64,000 bases of DNA, from positions 434,001 through 498,000 of the forward strand of contig CAVPUH010000006.1 in assembly GCA_963708795.1 (NCBI GenBank). Direction: 5' to 3'. This stretch comes from DAIQRJ01 sp963708795. Its GTDB lineage: Bacteria; Actinomycetota; Actinomycetes; Propionibacteriales; DAIQRJ01. The position numbers and the translations under genes were made by a program. The notes beneath the pieces were generated by a model that saw nothing but the letters and a program-made list of their open reading frames with translations, was not told the DNA's origin and made no database searches. Shown here in pieces: positions 8,142 to 16,941 of this stretch (the stretch's first letter is position 1; the number at the start of each line of letters is the position of its first letter).

Positions 8142-8858
8142 TCAACCGCGGGTGGTCGGCAGGTCCGGGGCGCTCACGTCGTACACGCGGGCCTTGTGCT
8201 TCAGGAGCGCGGTGAGCACACGAGACTTCCGCGGTGTGTCCTCCGCGCTGCCCCAGATGACGGACTGACCCTTCTTGGTCGTCAGCGTGATGGAGTCCTT
8301 CGACGGCACGCGCACCGAGGCGACCGTCGAGCGCACCGACTTCGGCAGGGCTGCGACGACCGCCGCGGCGCTGGCCACGCTGGCCGGGCTCTCGGGCGAC
8401 GACACCACCGTCACCCCGTCCGGGACGGAGGAGGAGTTCCGGACGAGCACGCCCTGCTCATCGGCGAGATGCCAGACCGCCGAGCCACCCTGCTGGTAGG
8501 CGACGACCGGCACTCGTGGCACCACGCGGACGGACAAGGTGCCGGGCCAGGACCGGGCCACTGTCACCTCGCGAACCGTCGGCACGATCGCGAGCACCTG
8601 TTTCGCGATGGCATCGACGTCGACACGCGCCATCGGCGTGCCGCTGGGGACGGCCACCGCACCCTCGACCTTCGCACGCAACTGGGCGTCACCGCCGCTG
8701 ATGTGGACCGAACGGACCCCGATCACCGGCGTCGCGACCACCACGTAGATCCCCGCGACGACGACCAGGACGATCGCGGTGACGATCACCCGCCGGACCC
8801 ATCGACGTCGCGGCCACCAGCCACGACGTCGCCGGATGTCTGCCACCGACGCGCTCAC
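8142..8858 (-). CDS. ftsQ: Division protein FtsQ
   Basis: Bitopic membrane protein of the divisome that links FtsL/FtsB to FtsW-FtsI. The 238-aa product has a basic cytoplasmic N-terminus (RRRRGWWPRRRWVRR), one membrane helix (about 22-42) and a POTRA domain starting at VIGVRSVHISGG, followed by the FtsQ/DivIB domain. The GTG at 8858 overlaps the murC stop as GTGA. The stop is followed by the 324-bp ftsZ leader. Length is normal for actinobacterial FtsQ. Confidence 0.93.
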   Translation of the reverse strand: MSASVADIRRRRGWWPRRRWVRRVIVTAIVLVVVAGIYVVVATPVIGVRSVHISGGDAQLRAKVEGAVAVPSGTPMARVDVDAIAKQVLAIVPTVREVTVARSWPGTLSVRVVPRVPVVAYQQGGSAVWHLADEQGVLVRNSSSVPDGVTVVSSPESPASVASAAAVVAALPKSVRSTVASVRVPSKDSITLTTKKGQSVIWGSAEDTPRKSRVLTALLKHKARVYDVSAPDLPTTRG

Positions 8859-10303
8859 GACGCGTCCCCCGCGGCGAGGAGCGCCAGCAGGGCCGGCCCG
8901 GTCGGGGCCACATCGCCCGCACCCAGGGTGATCACGAGATCGCCGGGCCGCACCAGTTCGGCGATGCGAGCCGGGCCGGCGGCGAGATCCGGCTCGTGGA
9001 CGACCGCCCCCTCGGGCAGTCGCACATGCGCCGACACCAGCGTGCCGTCCACACCTTCGATCGGCGGATCCCCCGAGGGATCGAGCACGACGACCGCGTC
9101 GGCGAGTTCGAGCGACCGGGCCAGCTCCGGCCCCATCCGCTGCGTCCGCGTATGCCGCAACGGTCGGTACAGCACGACGACACGGCCCGTACCGGCGGCA
9201 TGTCGGGCCGTCACCAGGGTGGCGGTCATCTCGGTCGGGTGGTGGCCGTAGTCGTCGAACACGCGGACGCCACCGGCCTCGCCCTTGAATTCGAAGCGCC
9301 GCCGGGTCCCGCCGTACGCGCTGACACCCTCGCAGGCGGCCGCCGGATCGAGCCCGAGTTCGAGCAGCACCGCCACCACCCCGGTCGCGTTCTGGGCGAT
9401 GTGCCGCCCTGGTGACGACAACCCCACCCGGCCGAGTTCGGTGGTCGTCCACTCACCGTCGGCTGACCCGGCTACGTGGCGCAGGAGCCGAAAGGTCGAC
9501 GACAGCTCCGAGAGTTCGAGGCCGACGCACTGCACGTCGGCGGCGGGCGCTTCGCCGTAGGTCACCACGCGCCGGCCCGCGGCCGCGACCCGGCGTGCCA
9601 GGGCGAGCGCACCGGCATCGTCGGCACAGGCGACGAGCACGCCGTCGACGTCGATGTGTCCCGCGAAGGCGTCGAAGGCCGCGTGGTAGGCCGCGACATC
9701 GTCGCCGTAGTTCTCGAGGTGGTCGGGGTCCACGTTGGTCACCATCGCGACCGACGGCGCCATCTGGAGGAACGCGCCGTCGGACTCGTCGGCCTCGACG
9801 ACGAAGACGTCACCGGAGCCGGCATGTGCGTTGGTGCCGAGGTCGAGCAGCACGCCGCCGACGATGAAGGACGGGTCCCGGCCGGCCAGTCCGAGGGCGG
9901 TCACGAGCATGGCGCAGCTTCCCGTCTTGCCGTGCGCACCGGCGACGGCGACCACCCGGGACCCGGTCAGCAATGCCGCGGTCGCGGTGGCCCGATGGAT
10001 CACGCGGAGCCCCCGGCGCCGGGCCTCGGCGACCTCCACGTTGTCCTCGGGCGTCGCCGTGGACACCACGACGGTGTCGGCGCCGTCGACGTTGCCCGGA
10101 ACGTGCGTCGACCAGCACGTGATCCCGAGGTCGCGCAGCGCCTGCAGGGTCGTCGATTCCTGCGTCTCGCTCCCGGTGACCGGGATCCCCCGCTCGAAGG
10201 CGGTCCGGGCGATCGCCGACATTGCGACACCGCCGATGCCGACGAGGTGGAGCCGGCCGAGCTCGGCGACGGTCGGGACGACGTCGGGGACCGGAAGGAT
10301 CAC
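8855..10303 (-). CDS. murC: UDP-N-acetylmuramate-L-alanine ligase MurC (divergent P-loop)
   Basis: ATP-dependent ligase adding L-Ala to UDP-MurNAc, the first step of the murein stem peptide. The 482-aa product shows Mur-ligase architecture: N-terminal LHLVGIGGVAMSAIA, central ATP domain, C-terminal domain with RRRFEFKG and FDDYGHHPTE. The GTG at 10303 overlaps the murG stop. Oddities: the ATP loop reads GAHGKTGSCAM where most MurC have GTHGKTTTT; the VFQPHLYSRT-type motif reads VLYRPLRHTRT; and YAHHPTE reads YGHHPTE. The Lys and following Thr of GKT and the EADESDG motif are kept, so activity is likely. Confidence 0.92.
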   Translation of the reverse strand: MILPVPDVVPTVAELGRLHLVGIGGVAMSAIARTAFERGIPVTGSETQESTTLQALRDLGITCWSTHVPGNVDGADTVVVSTATPEDNVEVAEARRRGLRVIHRATATAALLTGSRVVAVAGAHGKTGSCAMLVTALGLAGRDPSFIVGGVLLDLGTNAHAGSGDVFVVEADESDGAFLQMAPSVAMVTNVDPDHLENYGDDVAAYHAAFDAFAGHIDVDGVLVACADDAGALALARRVAAAGRRVVTYGEAPAADVQCVGLELSELSSTFRLLRHVAGSADGEWTTTELGRVGLSSPGRHIAQNATGVVAVLLELGLDPAAACEGVSAYGGTRRRFEFKGEAGGVRVFDDYGHHPTEMTATLVTARHAAGTGRVVVLYRPLRHTRTQRMGPELARSLELADAVVVLDPSGDPPIEGVDGTLVSAHVRLPEGAVVHEPDLAAGPARIAELVRPGDLVITLGAGDVAPTGPALLALLAAGDAS

Positions 10304-11472
10304 GCGAACCCCCCTTCCGGCGCGCTCTGCGAACCCTGCGAACCCTGCGAACCCGGCGAACCTGACTGGTCCGGCTGACCCGGCGCGGCGGAGCCGGCGA
10401 TCGCGGCGATCACCAGGTCCGCGAGCCGGCGGTCCGCGTCGGCCGGCATCAGCGCGCGTGCCACTCCGGACATCCGCCCGAGGCGCTCGGCGTCGGTAGC
10501 GAGCGGAACGACCGTGTCGCGCACATAACCGGCGGTCAGGTCGGCGTCGTCGATCAGCAGGCAGCCGCCTGCGGCGAGCAGCCCGGCCGCGTTCCGCCGC
10601 TGTTCCCCGTTGCCGATCGGCAGCGGGACGAAGACCGCCGGCAGCCCGACCGCGGCCACCTCCGCGACGGTGTTGGCGCCGGACCGACAGAGGACGAGGT
10701 CGGTGGCGGCGTACGCGAGCTCCATCCGATCGGCGTAGCCGAGGACGACGTACGGCGGTGACTGGGCGGGCGCGGCCAGCTCGTTGCGCGGACCGATCAC
10801 GTGCAGCACGCCGACCCCGGCCGCGGCGAACGCGTCGGCCGCCGAGGCCATCGCCGTGTTCAGGCGTTGGGCTCCCTGCGAACCGCCCGTGACGAGCAGC
10901 GTGGGGGCGGACGGGTCCAGACCGAACCCGGCACGAGCCTCGTCCCGCAGTGCCGCCCGGTCGAGGTCGGCGATGACATGGCGGATCGGCAGGCCCGTGA
11001 AGACGGCGTGCGGCAGCGGGGTGTCCGGGAAGCTGACGGCGACCGTGCCGGCGACGAACCGGGCCGCGAACCTGTTCGCGATGCCCGGCAGTGCGTTCTG
11101 CTCGTGTACCACGACCGGGACACCGAGCCGCCGCGCCGCCAGGTAGGCCGGCATCGACACGTACCCGCCGAACCCGACGACGACCTCGGCGCCGGACTCG
11201 CGGATCGCGCGAGCCGCCGCGGACACCGCCTTGCTGAGCCGGCCCGGGACCTGGAAGAGCGACGGGGTGGGACGGCGTGGGAGCGGCACCCGCGGGATCA
11301 CCGACATGGACAGCCCGTGCTGGGCGAGCACGGTGCGCTCGAGTCCTTCGGTGGTCCCGACGCAGTGCAGGCGCACGTTCGGGTCGCGGCGGCGCAGCTC
11401 GTCGGCCAGGCTGAGGAGCGGCGAGACGTGACCGATGCTGCCGCCCCCGGCGAGGAGGACGGACGAACTCAT
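10300..11472 (-). CDS. murG: MurG, lipid II-forming GlcNAc transferase
   Basis: Membrane-associated GT-B enzyme that adds GlcNAc to lipid I. The 390-aa product has the N-terminal glycine loop AGGGSIGHVSPLL (usually GGGTAGH), the acceptor-side motif VHEQNALPGIANR (about 125) and the UDP-GlcNAc region VTGGSQGAQRLN and CRSGANTVAEVAAVGLPAVF. The ATG at 11472 overlaps the ftsW stop as ATGA. The C-terminus carries a Gly-Ser-Gln tripeptide repeat (GSQGSQGSQ) from a 9-bp DNA repeat just before the overlap with murC. Confidence 0.95.
   Translation of the reverse strand: MSSSVLLAGGGSIGHVSPLLSLADELRRRDPNVRLHCVGTTEGLERTVLAQHGLSMSVIPRVPLPRRPTPSLFQVPGRLSKAVSAAARAIRESGAEVVVGFGGYVSMPAYLAARRLGVPVVVHEQNALPGIANRFAARFVAGTVAVSFPDTPLPHAVFTGLPIRHVIADLDRAALRDEARAGFGLDPSAPTLLVTGGSQGAQRLNTAMASAADAFAAAGVGVLHVIGPRNELAAPAQSPPYVVLGYADRMELAYAATDLVLCRSGANTVAEVAAVGLPAVFVPLPIGNGEQRRNAAGLLAAGGCLLIDDADLTAGYVRDTVVPLATDAERLGRMSGVARALMPADADRRLADLVIAAIAGSAAPGQPDQSGSPGSQGSQGSQSAPEGGFA
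10327..10362 (-). repeat. 9-bp in-frame repeat in the murG 3' end
   Basis: Four units of CTGCGAACC (the last is CGGCGAACC) encode Gly-Ser-Gln/Pro steps. The repeat is a slippage-type expansion in the disordered tail of MurG, outside the catalytic domains. Confidence 0.8.
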
Positions 11473-12761
11473 CCGATCGACTCCCCGGCACCGCGCCCGC
11501 TCGAACCACGTCGCCACCAGCGACGGCGCCCGGCGAGCGCATCCTTCGCACCCGGCTCGGCGCGCGCGAAGGAGAGAAGGAGGCCCAGGGCCATGAGTGT
11601 CGGCAGCATCGCCGAGCCACCGTAACTGACCAGGGGTAAGGGAATGCCGGCGATCGGCAGCAGCCCGATCACGGCACCCATGTTGACGAGCGCCTGCGCC
11701 ATGAACCACGCGACGATCTCGGCGGAGGCGAACATGATGAACGTCGACTCGGCCCTGATGGCGATCCGGATGCCCGCGTAGGCGAGGGTGAGGAACAACA
11801 GCAGGACGACGAGGGTGCCGGCCAGCCCGAGCTCCTCACCGATCACCGCCAGGATGAAGTCGGTGTGGGCCTCGGGGAGTGCGCCCCACTTCTCCTTGCT
11901 GGCGCCGATCCCGACGCCCCACCACCCGCCCGAGGCGAGGGCGAAGAACGAGTGCGCGGCCTGGTAGCCCGTGTTGTGCAGGTCGGCGAGCGGGTCGGTG
12001 AAGCCGAGCACGCGGCGCATCCGGTTCTCGCTGCTGAGGGTGAACGCGGCGATCACCCCGAGGACGACCGCCACCGGAACCGCGAAGAAGCGCAACGGGA
12101 CGCCCACGACGAACAGGGTGACCAGGGTGATCGCGAAGAGGACGAGAGCGGTGCCGAGGTCGCCACCACCGAGCACCAGCGCGAGGAGCAACGCGAAGAC
12201 CGGGATCAGCGGGATGAACAGGTGCTTGGGCTGCGCGAGCAGTCGCTTCTTGGACGCGAGGACGCTCGCGCTCCAGATCACCATCGCCAGCTTGGCGCTC
12301 TCCGACGGCTGCAGGCGGAAGCTCGCGCTCCCCAGCTGCACCCAGTTGCGGTTGCCGTTGACCGTGACACCGATACCGGGGATGTAGGTGAGCGCGAGCA
12401 GGCCGATCGACCCGAGCAGCGCGAGATACGCGAGCCGGCGCAACCAGACGTGCGGCACGCGGCTCATGACGAACGCGAGCGGCAGCCCGACCGCCACCCA
12501 GACGGCCTGCCGGAAGAAGATCGAGTAGGCCGAGCCCGTCGACTGCAGCGACAGCACGCTCGACGCCGAGAGCACCATCACCAGCCCGAGCGCGAGCAGC
12601 AGGGCCGCCGGGGCGAGGACGAGGTAGTACGACGTGGTCGGGCGGTCGAGGACGGAACGCCCTGCCTCGAGCCACGCACGAAGGCTGGGGCCGCGGTGTT
12701 CGTCGGTGTCCGGGTCGACCTCGGCGATGACCTCGGACCGTTCCTGCGTGTCGGTGCTCAC
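11469..12761 (-). CDS. ftsW: FtsW, septal SEDS glycosyltransferase
   Basis: Polytopic membrane enzyme that polymerises lipid II at the septum with FtsI. The 430-aa product has a charged N-terminal tail (about 1-40) and ten hydrophobic segments. SEDS motifs are visible: NGNRNWVQLG with SFRLQPSESAKLA, GGDLGTALV, HTDFILAVIGEELG and the C-terminal GIPLPLVSYGGSAML. A basic C-terminal tail follows. It lies between murD and murG and overlaps murG by ATGA. Confidence 0.96.
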   Translation of the reverse strand: MSTDTQERSEVIAEVDPDTDEHRGPSLRAWLEAGRSVLDRPTTSYYLVLAPAALLLALGLVMVLSASSVLSLQSTGSAYSIFFRQAVWVAVGLPLAFVMSRVPHVWLRRLAYLALLGSIGLLALTYIPGIGVTVNGNRNWVQLGSASFRLQPSESAKLAMVIWSASVLASKKRLLAQPKHLFIPLIPVFALLLALVLGGGDLGTALVLFAITLVTLFVVGVPLRFFAVPVAVVLGVIAAFTLSSENRMRRVLGFTDPLADLHNTGYQAAHSFFALASGGWWGVGIGASKEKWGALPEAHTDFILAVIGEELGLAGTLVVLLLFLTLAYAGIRIAIRAESTFIMFASAEIVAWFMAQALVNMGAVIGLLPIAGIPLPLVSYGGSAMLPTLMALGLLLSFARAEPGAKDALAGRRRWWRRGSSGRGAGESIG

Positions 12762-12817
12762 CGCGTCGTGGTCCTTCCGGTCGGCCCGCTGGTCAGATCG
12801 GTGCTACGCGACATCGG

Positions 12818-14348
12818 TCACGCATGAGCTGACGCCACCCGCCCGTGCTGCTCACGCACCGCGGCGACGAACGCGTCCCCCCGGTCCGCGTAACCGCTGA
12901 ACATGTCGTAACTCGCACACCCCGGGGCGAGGAGCACGGTGTCCCCAGGATGAGCAATCCGACGAGCAGCTGCGACGACGTCGGTCATCGCCCCATGATC
13001 TCGTCTGGACACGTCGATGACGGGCACTTCGGGCGCGTGTCGCGCAAGCGCCGCGGCGAGCACGCCCCGGTCGCGGCCGAGCAGCACGACCCCACGCAGG
13101 CGTCCTGCGACGGCGACGACCAGGTCGTCGAAGCTCAGGTCCTTCGCCTGGCCGCCGGCGATCCAGACCACGGGGTCGTAGGCGCGCAGCGAGGCCAGCG
13201 CGGCGTGTGGGTTCGTCGCCTTGGAGTCGTTCACGTAGCGGACGCCGTCGAACTCGCCGATGTCCTCGATCCGGTGGCGGTCCAACCGGAACCCGCGCAG
13301 CCCGGCCCGGACCGCCGCCGGCGCGACACCGTGGGCGCGCGCCAGCGCGGCGGCCGCGAGCGCGTTGGCGACGATGTGAGGTGCCCGTCCCGGGCAGCTC
13401 GTCGACGTGGACGAGCTCGGCGGCGGCGTGGTAGCGGTCGTCGAGGAAGGCCCGGTCGGCCAGCACGCCGTCGACCACCCCGAGCTGGCTCACCGCCGGG
13501 ATCCCCAGGGTGAAGCCGATCGCGCGGGCGCCTTCGACGACCTCCGCCTCGCGCACGAGCAGCTCGGTCGCGGGGTCGTCGACGTTGTACACGCAGGCGA
13601 GCTCGGTGCCGTCGTACACGCGACCCTTGTCCGCGGTGTAGAGGTCCATCGAACCGAAGAACTCGAGATGGTCCGGCGCGAGATTGAGGACGACCGCGGC
13701 CTGTGGTGCCAGGCCGGGGCTGTAGTGCAGTTGCTGGGCGGACACCTCGACGGCGAGGACAGCGGGCGGGACGGGGTCGAGGATGGCGTCGATCGGGGAA
13801 CTGCCGATGTTGCCGACGGCGGCGACCCGCTCGCCGGCGGCGTCCAGGATGGCCGCCAGCATCCCGGTGGTGGTGGTCTTCCCGTTGCTCCCGGTGACGC
13901 AGAGCCAGGCCGGCCGGTGCTCGGGATCCTCGAGTCGCCGGGCCAGATCGAGGTCGGTGAACACGGGCACCCCGTCCGCGACCGACGCCCGCACCAGCGG
14001 CGACTCCGGCAGGAAGCCCGGTGAGATGACGACGAGATCGGTACCGGCGGGGACGGCGCCGGTGACACCCGGTCCGGTCCGGACGCGGCCGCCGAGCGCC
14101 TCGATGATCCCGGCGCGTTCGGCCGCCGCGCCGGTGGGTTCCGCGTCGGCGACGACCGTGACGTCGGCCCCCAGGCCGAGGAGCCCGGCGGCCGCTGCGT
14201 AGCCGGTGACGCCGAGGCCGCCGACGAGCGCGCGGGCCGAGCTCCACGGGGATGTCCGGTCGGCGGCGTAGAGCCAGGGTGCGGAGGCGGCGGCCGGGAA
14301 GTACCGGCGCATGCCCGACCCGATCGGACCGGCGGTCCGGTCACTCAC
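12818..14348 (-). CDS. murD: UDP-MurNAc-L-Ala-D-Glu ligase MurD (frame break near 13388)
   Basis: ATP-dependent ligase adding D-Glu to UDP-MurNAc-L-Ala. Expected product is 509 aa. The N-terminal two thirds (GGLGVTGYAAA, ATP loop VTGSNGKTTTTGML near residue 150, LNLAPDHLEFFG) lie in one frame. The C-terminal third (RHRIEDIGEFDGVRYVNDSK, TNPHAALASL) lies in another. Deleting the T at 13388 turns ELPGTGTS into ELPGRAPHIVANALAA and rejoins them. Total length is 3n+1. The GTG at 14348 overlaps the mraY stop as GTGA; an ATG at 14312 is an alternative. A consensus error is likely because murD is essential and unique here. Confidence 0.88.
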
Positions 14349-15424
14349 CGGGCGACCAGCCACTCCGCGTAGAAGATGCCCAGACCGGCCGAGACGAAGA
14401 GCCCGCAGATGATCCAGAACCGCACGGTGACGGTGATCTGGGCCCAGCCCTTGAGCTCGAAGTGGTGGTGGATCGGGGCCATCCGGAAGATCCGCCGGCC
14501 CTGGCCGGTTCGCCACTTCCAGAACTTGAAGTTGCCGACCTGGATGATCACCGACAGCGACTCGATCACCAGCAGGCCACCGAGGATGAACAGGAGCACC
14601 TCGGTGCGGCTCATGATCGCGAGCCCGGCGATCGCGCCGCCGAGAGCGAGCGAACCGGTGTCGCCCATGAAGATGCGGGCCGGCGCGGCGTTCCACCACA
14701 GGAACCCGAAGCAGGCGCCGACGAAGGCCGCGGACACCACGGCCAGGTCGTACGGGTCCCGCACCTCGTAGCACTGCGGGCCGGAGATGACCGAGCACGA
14801 CCGGGTGAACTGCCACGTGCTCATCACGAGGTACGCGGCGAAGATCATGGTGACCGCGCCGGTGGCCAGCCCGTCCAGACCGTCGGTGAGGTTCACGCCG
14901 TTCGACGCGGCCGCGATGATCAGGCACGCCCAGAGGACGAACAGGATCGGTGCGAGGGTCCACGGGTTGATGTCGCGGATGAACGACACGTGCAACGACG
15001 CCGGTGTCAGCCCGTTCTCGTCGGGGAACCGCAGGGCGAGCACGGCGAACACGACGGCGACGGCGAACTGCCCGCCCAACTTCGCCTTGGACCGGAGCCC
15101 GAGGCTGCGCTGCCGGAAGATCTTGATGAAGTCGTCGAGGAACCCGACCAGACCGAGCCCGACCGACAGGAACAGCACGAGCAGGACCGACGCTGTGGGC
15201 GGCCACCAGAACAGCAGGTGCGGGACCGCGTACCCGACCAGGACGGCGACGATGATGACGGCACCGCCCATCGTCGGCGTGCCGCGCTTGGTCTGGTGAC
15301 TGGTCGGACCGTCGGCCCTGATGATCTGCGCGTAGCCACGTTTGGTGAACAGCGTGATGGCCATGCGGGTGCCGAGCAGGGTGATGAGCATGCCGACGCC
15401 ACCGGCCACGAGGATCGAGCGCAT
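14345..15424 (-). CDS. mraY: MraY, phospho-MurNAc-pentapeptide translocase
   Basis: Polytopic membrane enzyme that moves phospho-MurNAc-pentapeptide to undecaprenyl phosphate, forming lipid I. The 359-aa product has about ten membrane segments. MraY motifs are present: KRGTPTMGGAVII, LGLVGFLDDFIK (catalytic Asp), ASNGVNLTDGLDGLA, FMGDTGSLALGG and MAPIHHHFELKG. The ATG at 15424 shares one base with the murF stop, and the stop overlaps murD, so murF-mraY-murD are tightly coupled. Confidence 0.97.
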   Translation of the reverse strand: MRSILVAGGVGMLITLLGTRMAITLFTKRGYAQIIRADGPTSHQTKRGTPTMGGAVIIVAVLVGYAVPHLLFWWPPTASVLLVLFLSVGLGLVGFLDDFIKIFRQRSLGLRSKAKLGGQFAVAVVFAVLALRFPDENGLTPASLHVSFIRDINPWTLAPILFVLWACLIIAAASNGVNLTDGLDGLATGAVTMIFAAYLVMSTWQFTRSCSVISGPQCYEVRDPYDLAVVSAAFVGACFGFLWWNAAPARIFMGDTGSLALGGAIAGLAIMSRTEVLLFILGGLLVIESLSVIIQVGNFKFWKWRTGQGRRIFRMAPIHHHFELKGWAQITVTVRFWIICGLFVSAGLGIFYAEWLVAR

Positions 15425-16941
15425 CAGTCCCGCCCTCCGGTTCCGTGGTCCGCCGATTCGTTCGATTCCTGTCCGACTGCTGCGAGCTCGTCGCCCAGCC
15501 ACCGCAGCCCCGCGTCTCGGGACGACTTCACCAGGACGACGTCACCGGGCCGCAAAAGGTTGGCGAGCGCAACGCCGGCAGCAGCGCGGTCGGCGACCAT
15601 CGTCACCGAGGTGACCCCGTCGGGGCGAATCGTCGCCGTGCCGTCGATCCGAGATCCCGTGATGCCGACCGCTCCTTCCGCCCTGGCACCGTCGTTGATC
15701 GGTGCGGCGCCCGGCCCGACCGCCAGGACGACGTCGACGCCGCTGCGCACGGTCAGTCTGCCCAACTGCTCGTGCTCGGCCGCGCTCGCCTCGCCGAGCT
15801 CGAGCATCTCCCCGAGCACGGCGAACGTTCGGCGCCCACGCCCGATCGCGGTCAGCGAGACGATGGCCGCCGCCATCGAGTCCGGGCTGGCGTTGTACGC
15901 GTCGTTGACGATCGTCACTCCGTCTGTGCGATCGGTCACCTGCATCCGCCAGCGCGCCACCGGGCTGATGTCGGACAACGCGGCGGCCACCGTGCCCACG
16001 TCCGGCGCCGGCCCGTCGGCGCGCACCCGTCGGACGGCCAGCGCCGCGGCTGCGGCTGCCAGCGCGTTGGCGACGTGGTGCTCCCCGACGTAGCCCAGCT
16101 GGACGGGCGCCCGATCGCCCTCGGCCACGAGCTCGAAGCCCGCACGCCCCCGGTCGTCGAGCACGACGTTCTCGGCGCGGACGTCGGCGCCGTCACCGCG
16201 GCCGAACGTCACGACCGGCGCAGCTGATCTCGACTCCATCGCGGCGACCAGCTGGTCGTCGGCGTTGAGGACGGCCACGCCGTCGGCGGAGAGCGCCTCG
16301 ACCATCTCGCCCTTGGCCGAAGCGATGGCCGCCCGGGAGCCGAACTCACCCAGGTGTGCGGTGCCGACGTTGAGGACGACGCCGATGTCGGGCCGCACGA
16401 TCCCGGCCAGGTACCCGATGTCGCCGACGCTTCGGGCGCCCATCTCCGACACCAGGAACCTGGTCGCCGGATCCACCCGCAGCGCGGTGCTCGGCACGCC
16501 GAGTTCGTTGTTCAGATTCCCTTCGGTGGCGACGGTCGGACCCAGGTGCTCGAGGACCCCTGCCAGCATCTCCTTCGTCGTGGTCTTCCCGTTGGAGCCG
16601 GTGATGCCGATCGCGATCAGCTCGGAGGCCTGGTCGAGAACGGCGCGGGCGATCGTGCCGAGCGCCCGCAACGGATCGGTGACGCGCAGGAGCGGAACGG
16701 CGTCGGGCAGGTCGGCCCTGGCCCCGTCGACGACGGCGGCGACGGCTCCGCTGCCGATCGCCGCGGCGACGAAGTCGTGACCGTCGGCGTGCTCGCCACT
16801 CAGCGCGACGAACAGGTCCCCGGGGCCGACGATCCGACTGTCGACGACGACGCGTCCGGTGATCGTGGCCGACGCGTGGACCGCGGCTGGCAGCTCGACT
16901 CCGAGGGCAGCGGCCACCTCGCCCAGCGTGAGGGCGATCAC
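15424..16941 (-). CDS. murF: MurF, UDP-MurNAc-tripeptide D-Ala-D-Ala ligase
   Basis: Adds D-Ala-D-Ala to complete the murein pentapeptide precursor. The product is 505 aa from GTG 16941, which overlaps the murE stop as GTGA and gives the family-like start IALTLGEVAAALG. An ATG five codons upstream (16956) is possible. The ATP loop reads GITGSNGKTTTKEML (about 110), followed by NNELGVPSTAL and NDAYNASPDSM, all typical of MurF. Length is in the normal range. Confidence 0.94.
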   Translation of the reverse strand: MIALTLGEVAAALGVELPAAVHASATITGRVVVDSRIVGPGDLFVALSGEHADGHDFVAAAIGSGAVAAVVDGARADLPDAVPLLRVTDPLRALGTIARAVLDQASELIAIGITGSNGKTTTKEMLAGVLEHLGPTVATEGNLNNELGVPSTALRVDPATRFLVSEMGARSVGDIGYLAGIVRPDIGVVLNVGTAHLGEFGSRAAIASAKGEMVEALSADGVAVLNADDQLVAAMESRSAAPVVTFGRGDGADVRAENVVLDDRGRAGFELVAEGDRAPVQLGYVGEHHVANALAAAAAALAVRRVRADGPAPDVGTVAAALSDISPVARWRMQVTDRTDGVTIVNDAYNASPDSMAAAIVSLTAIGRGRRTFAVLGEMLELGEASAAEHEQLGRLTVRSGVDVVLAVGPGAAPINDGARAEGAVGITGSRIDGTATIRPDGVTSVTMVADRAAAGVALANLLRPGDVVLVKSSRDAGLRWLGDELAAVGQESNESADHGTGGRD

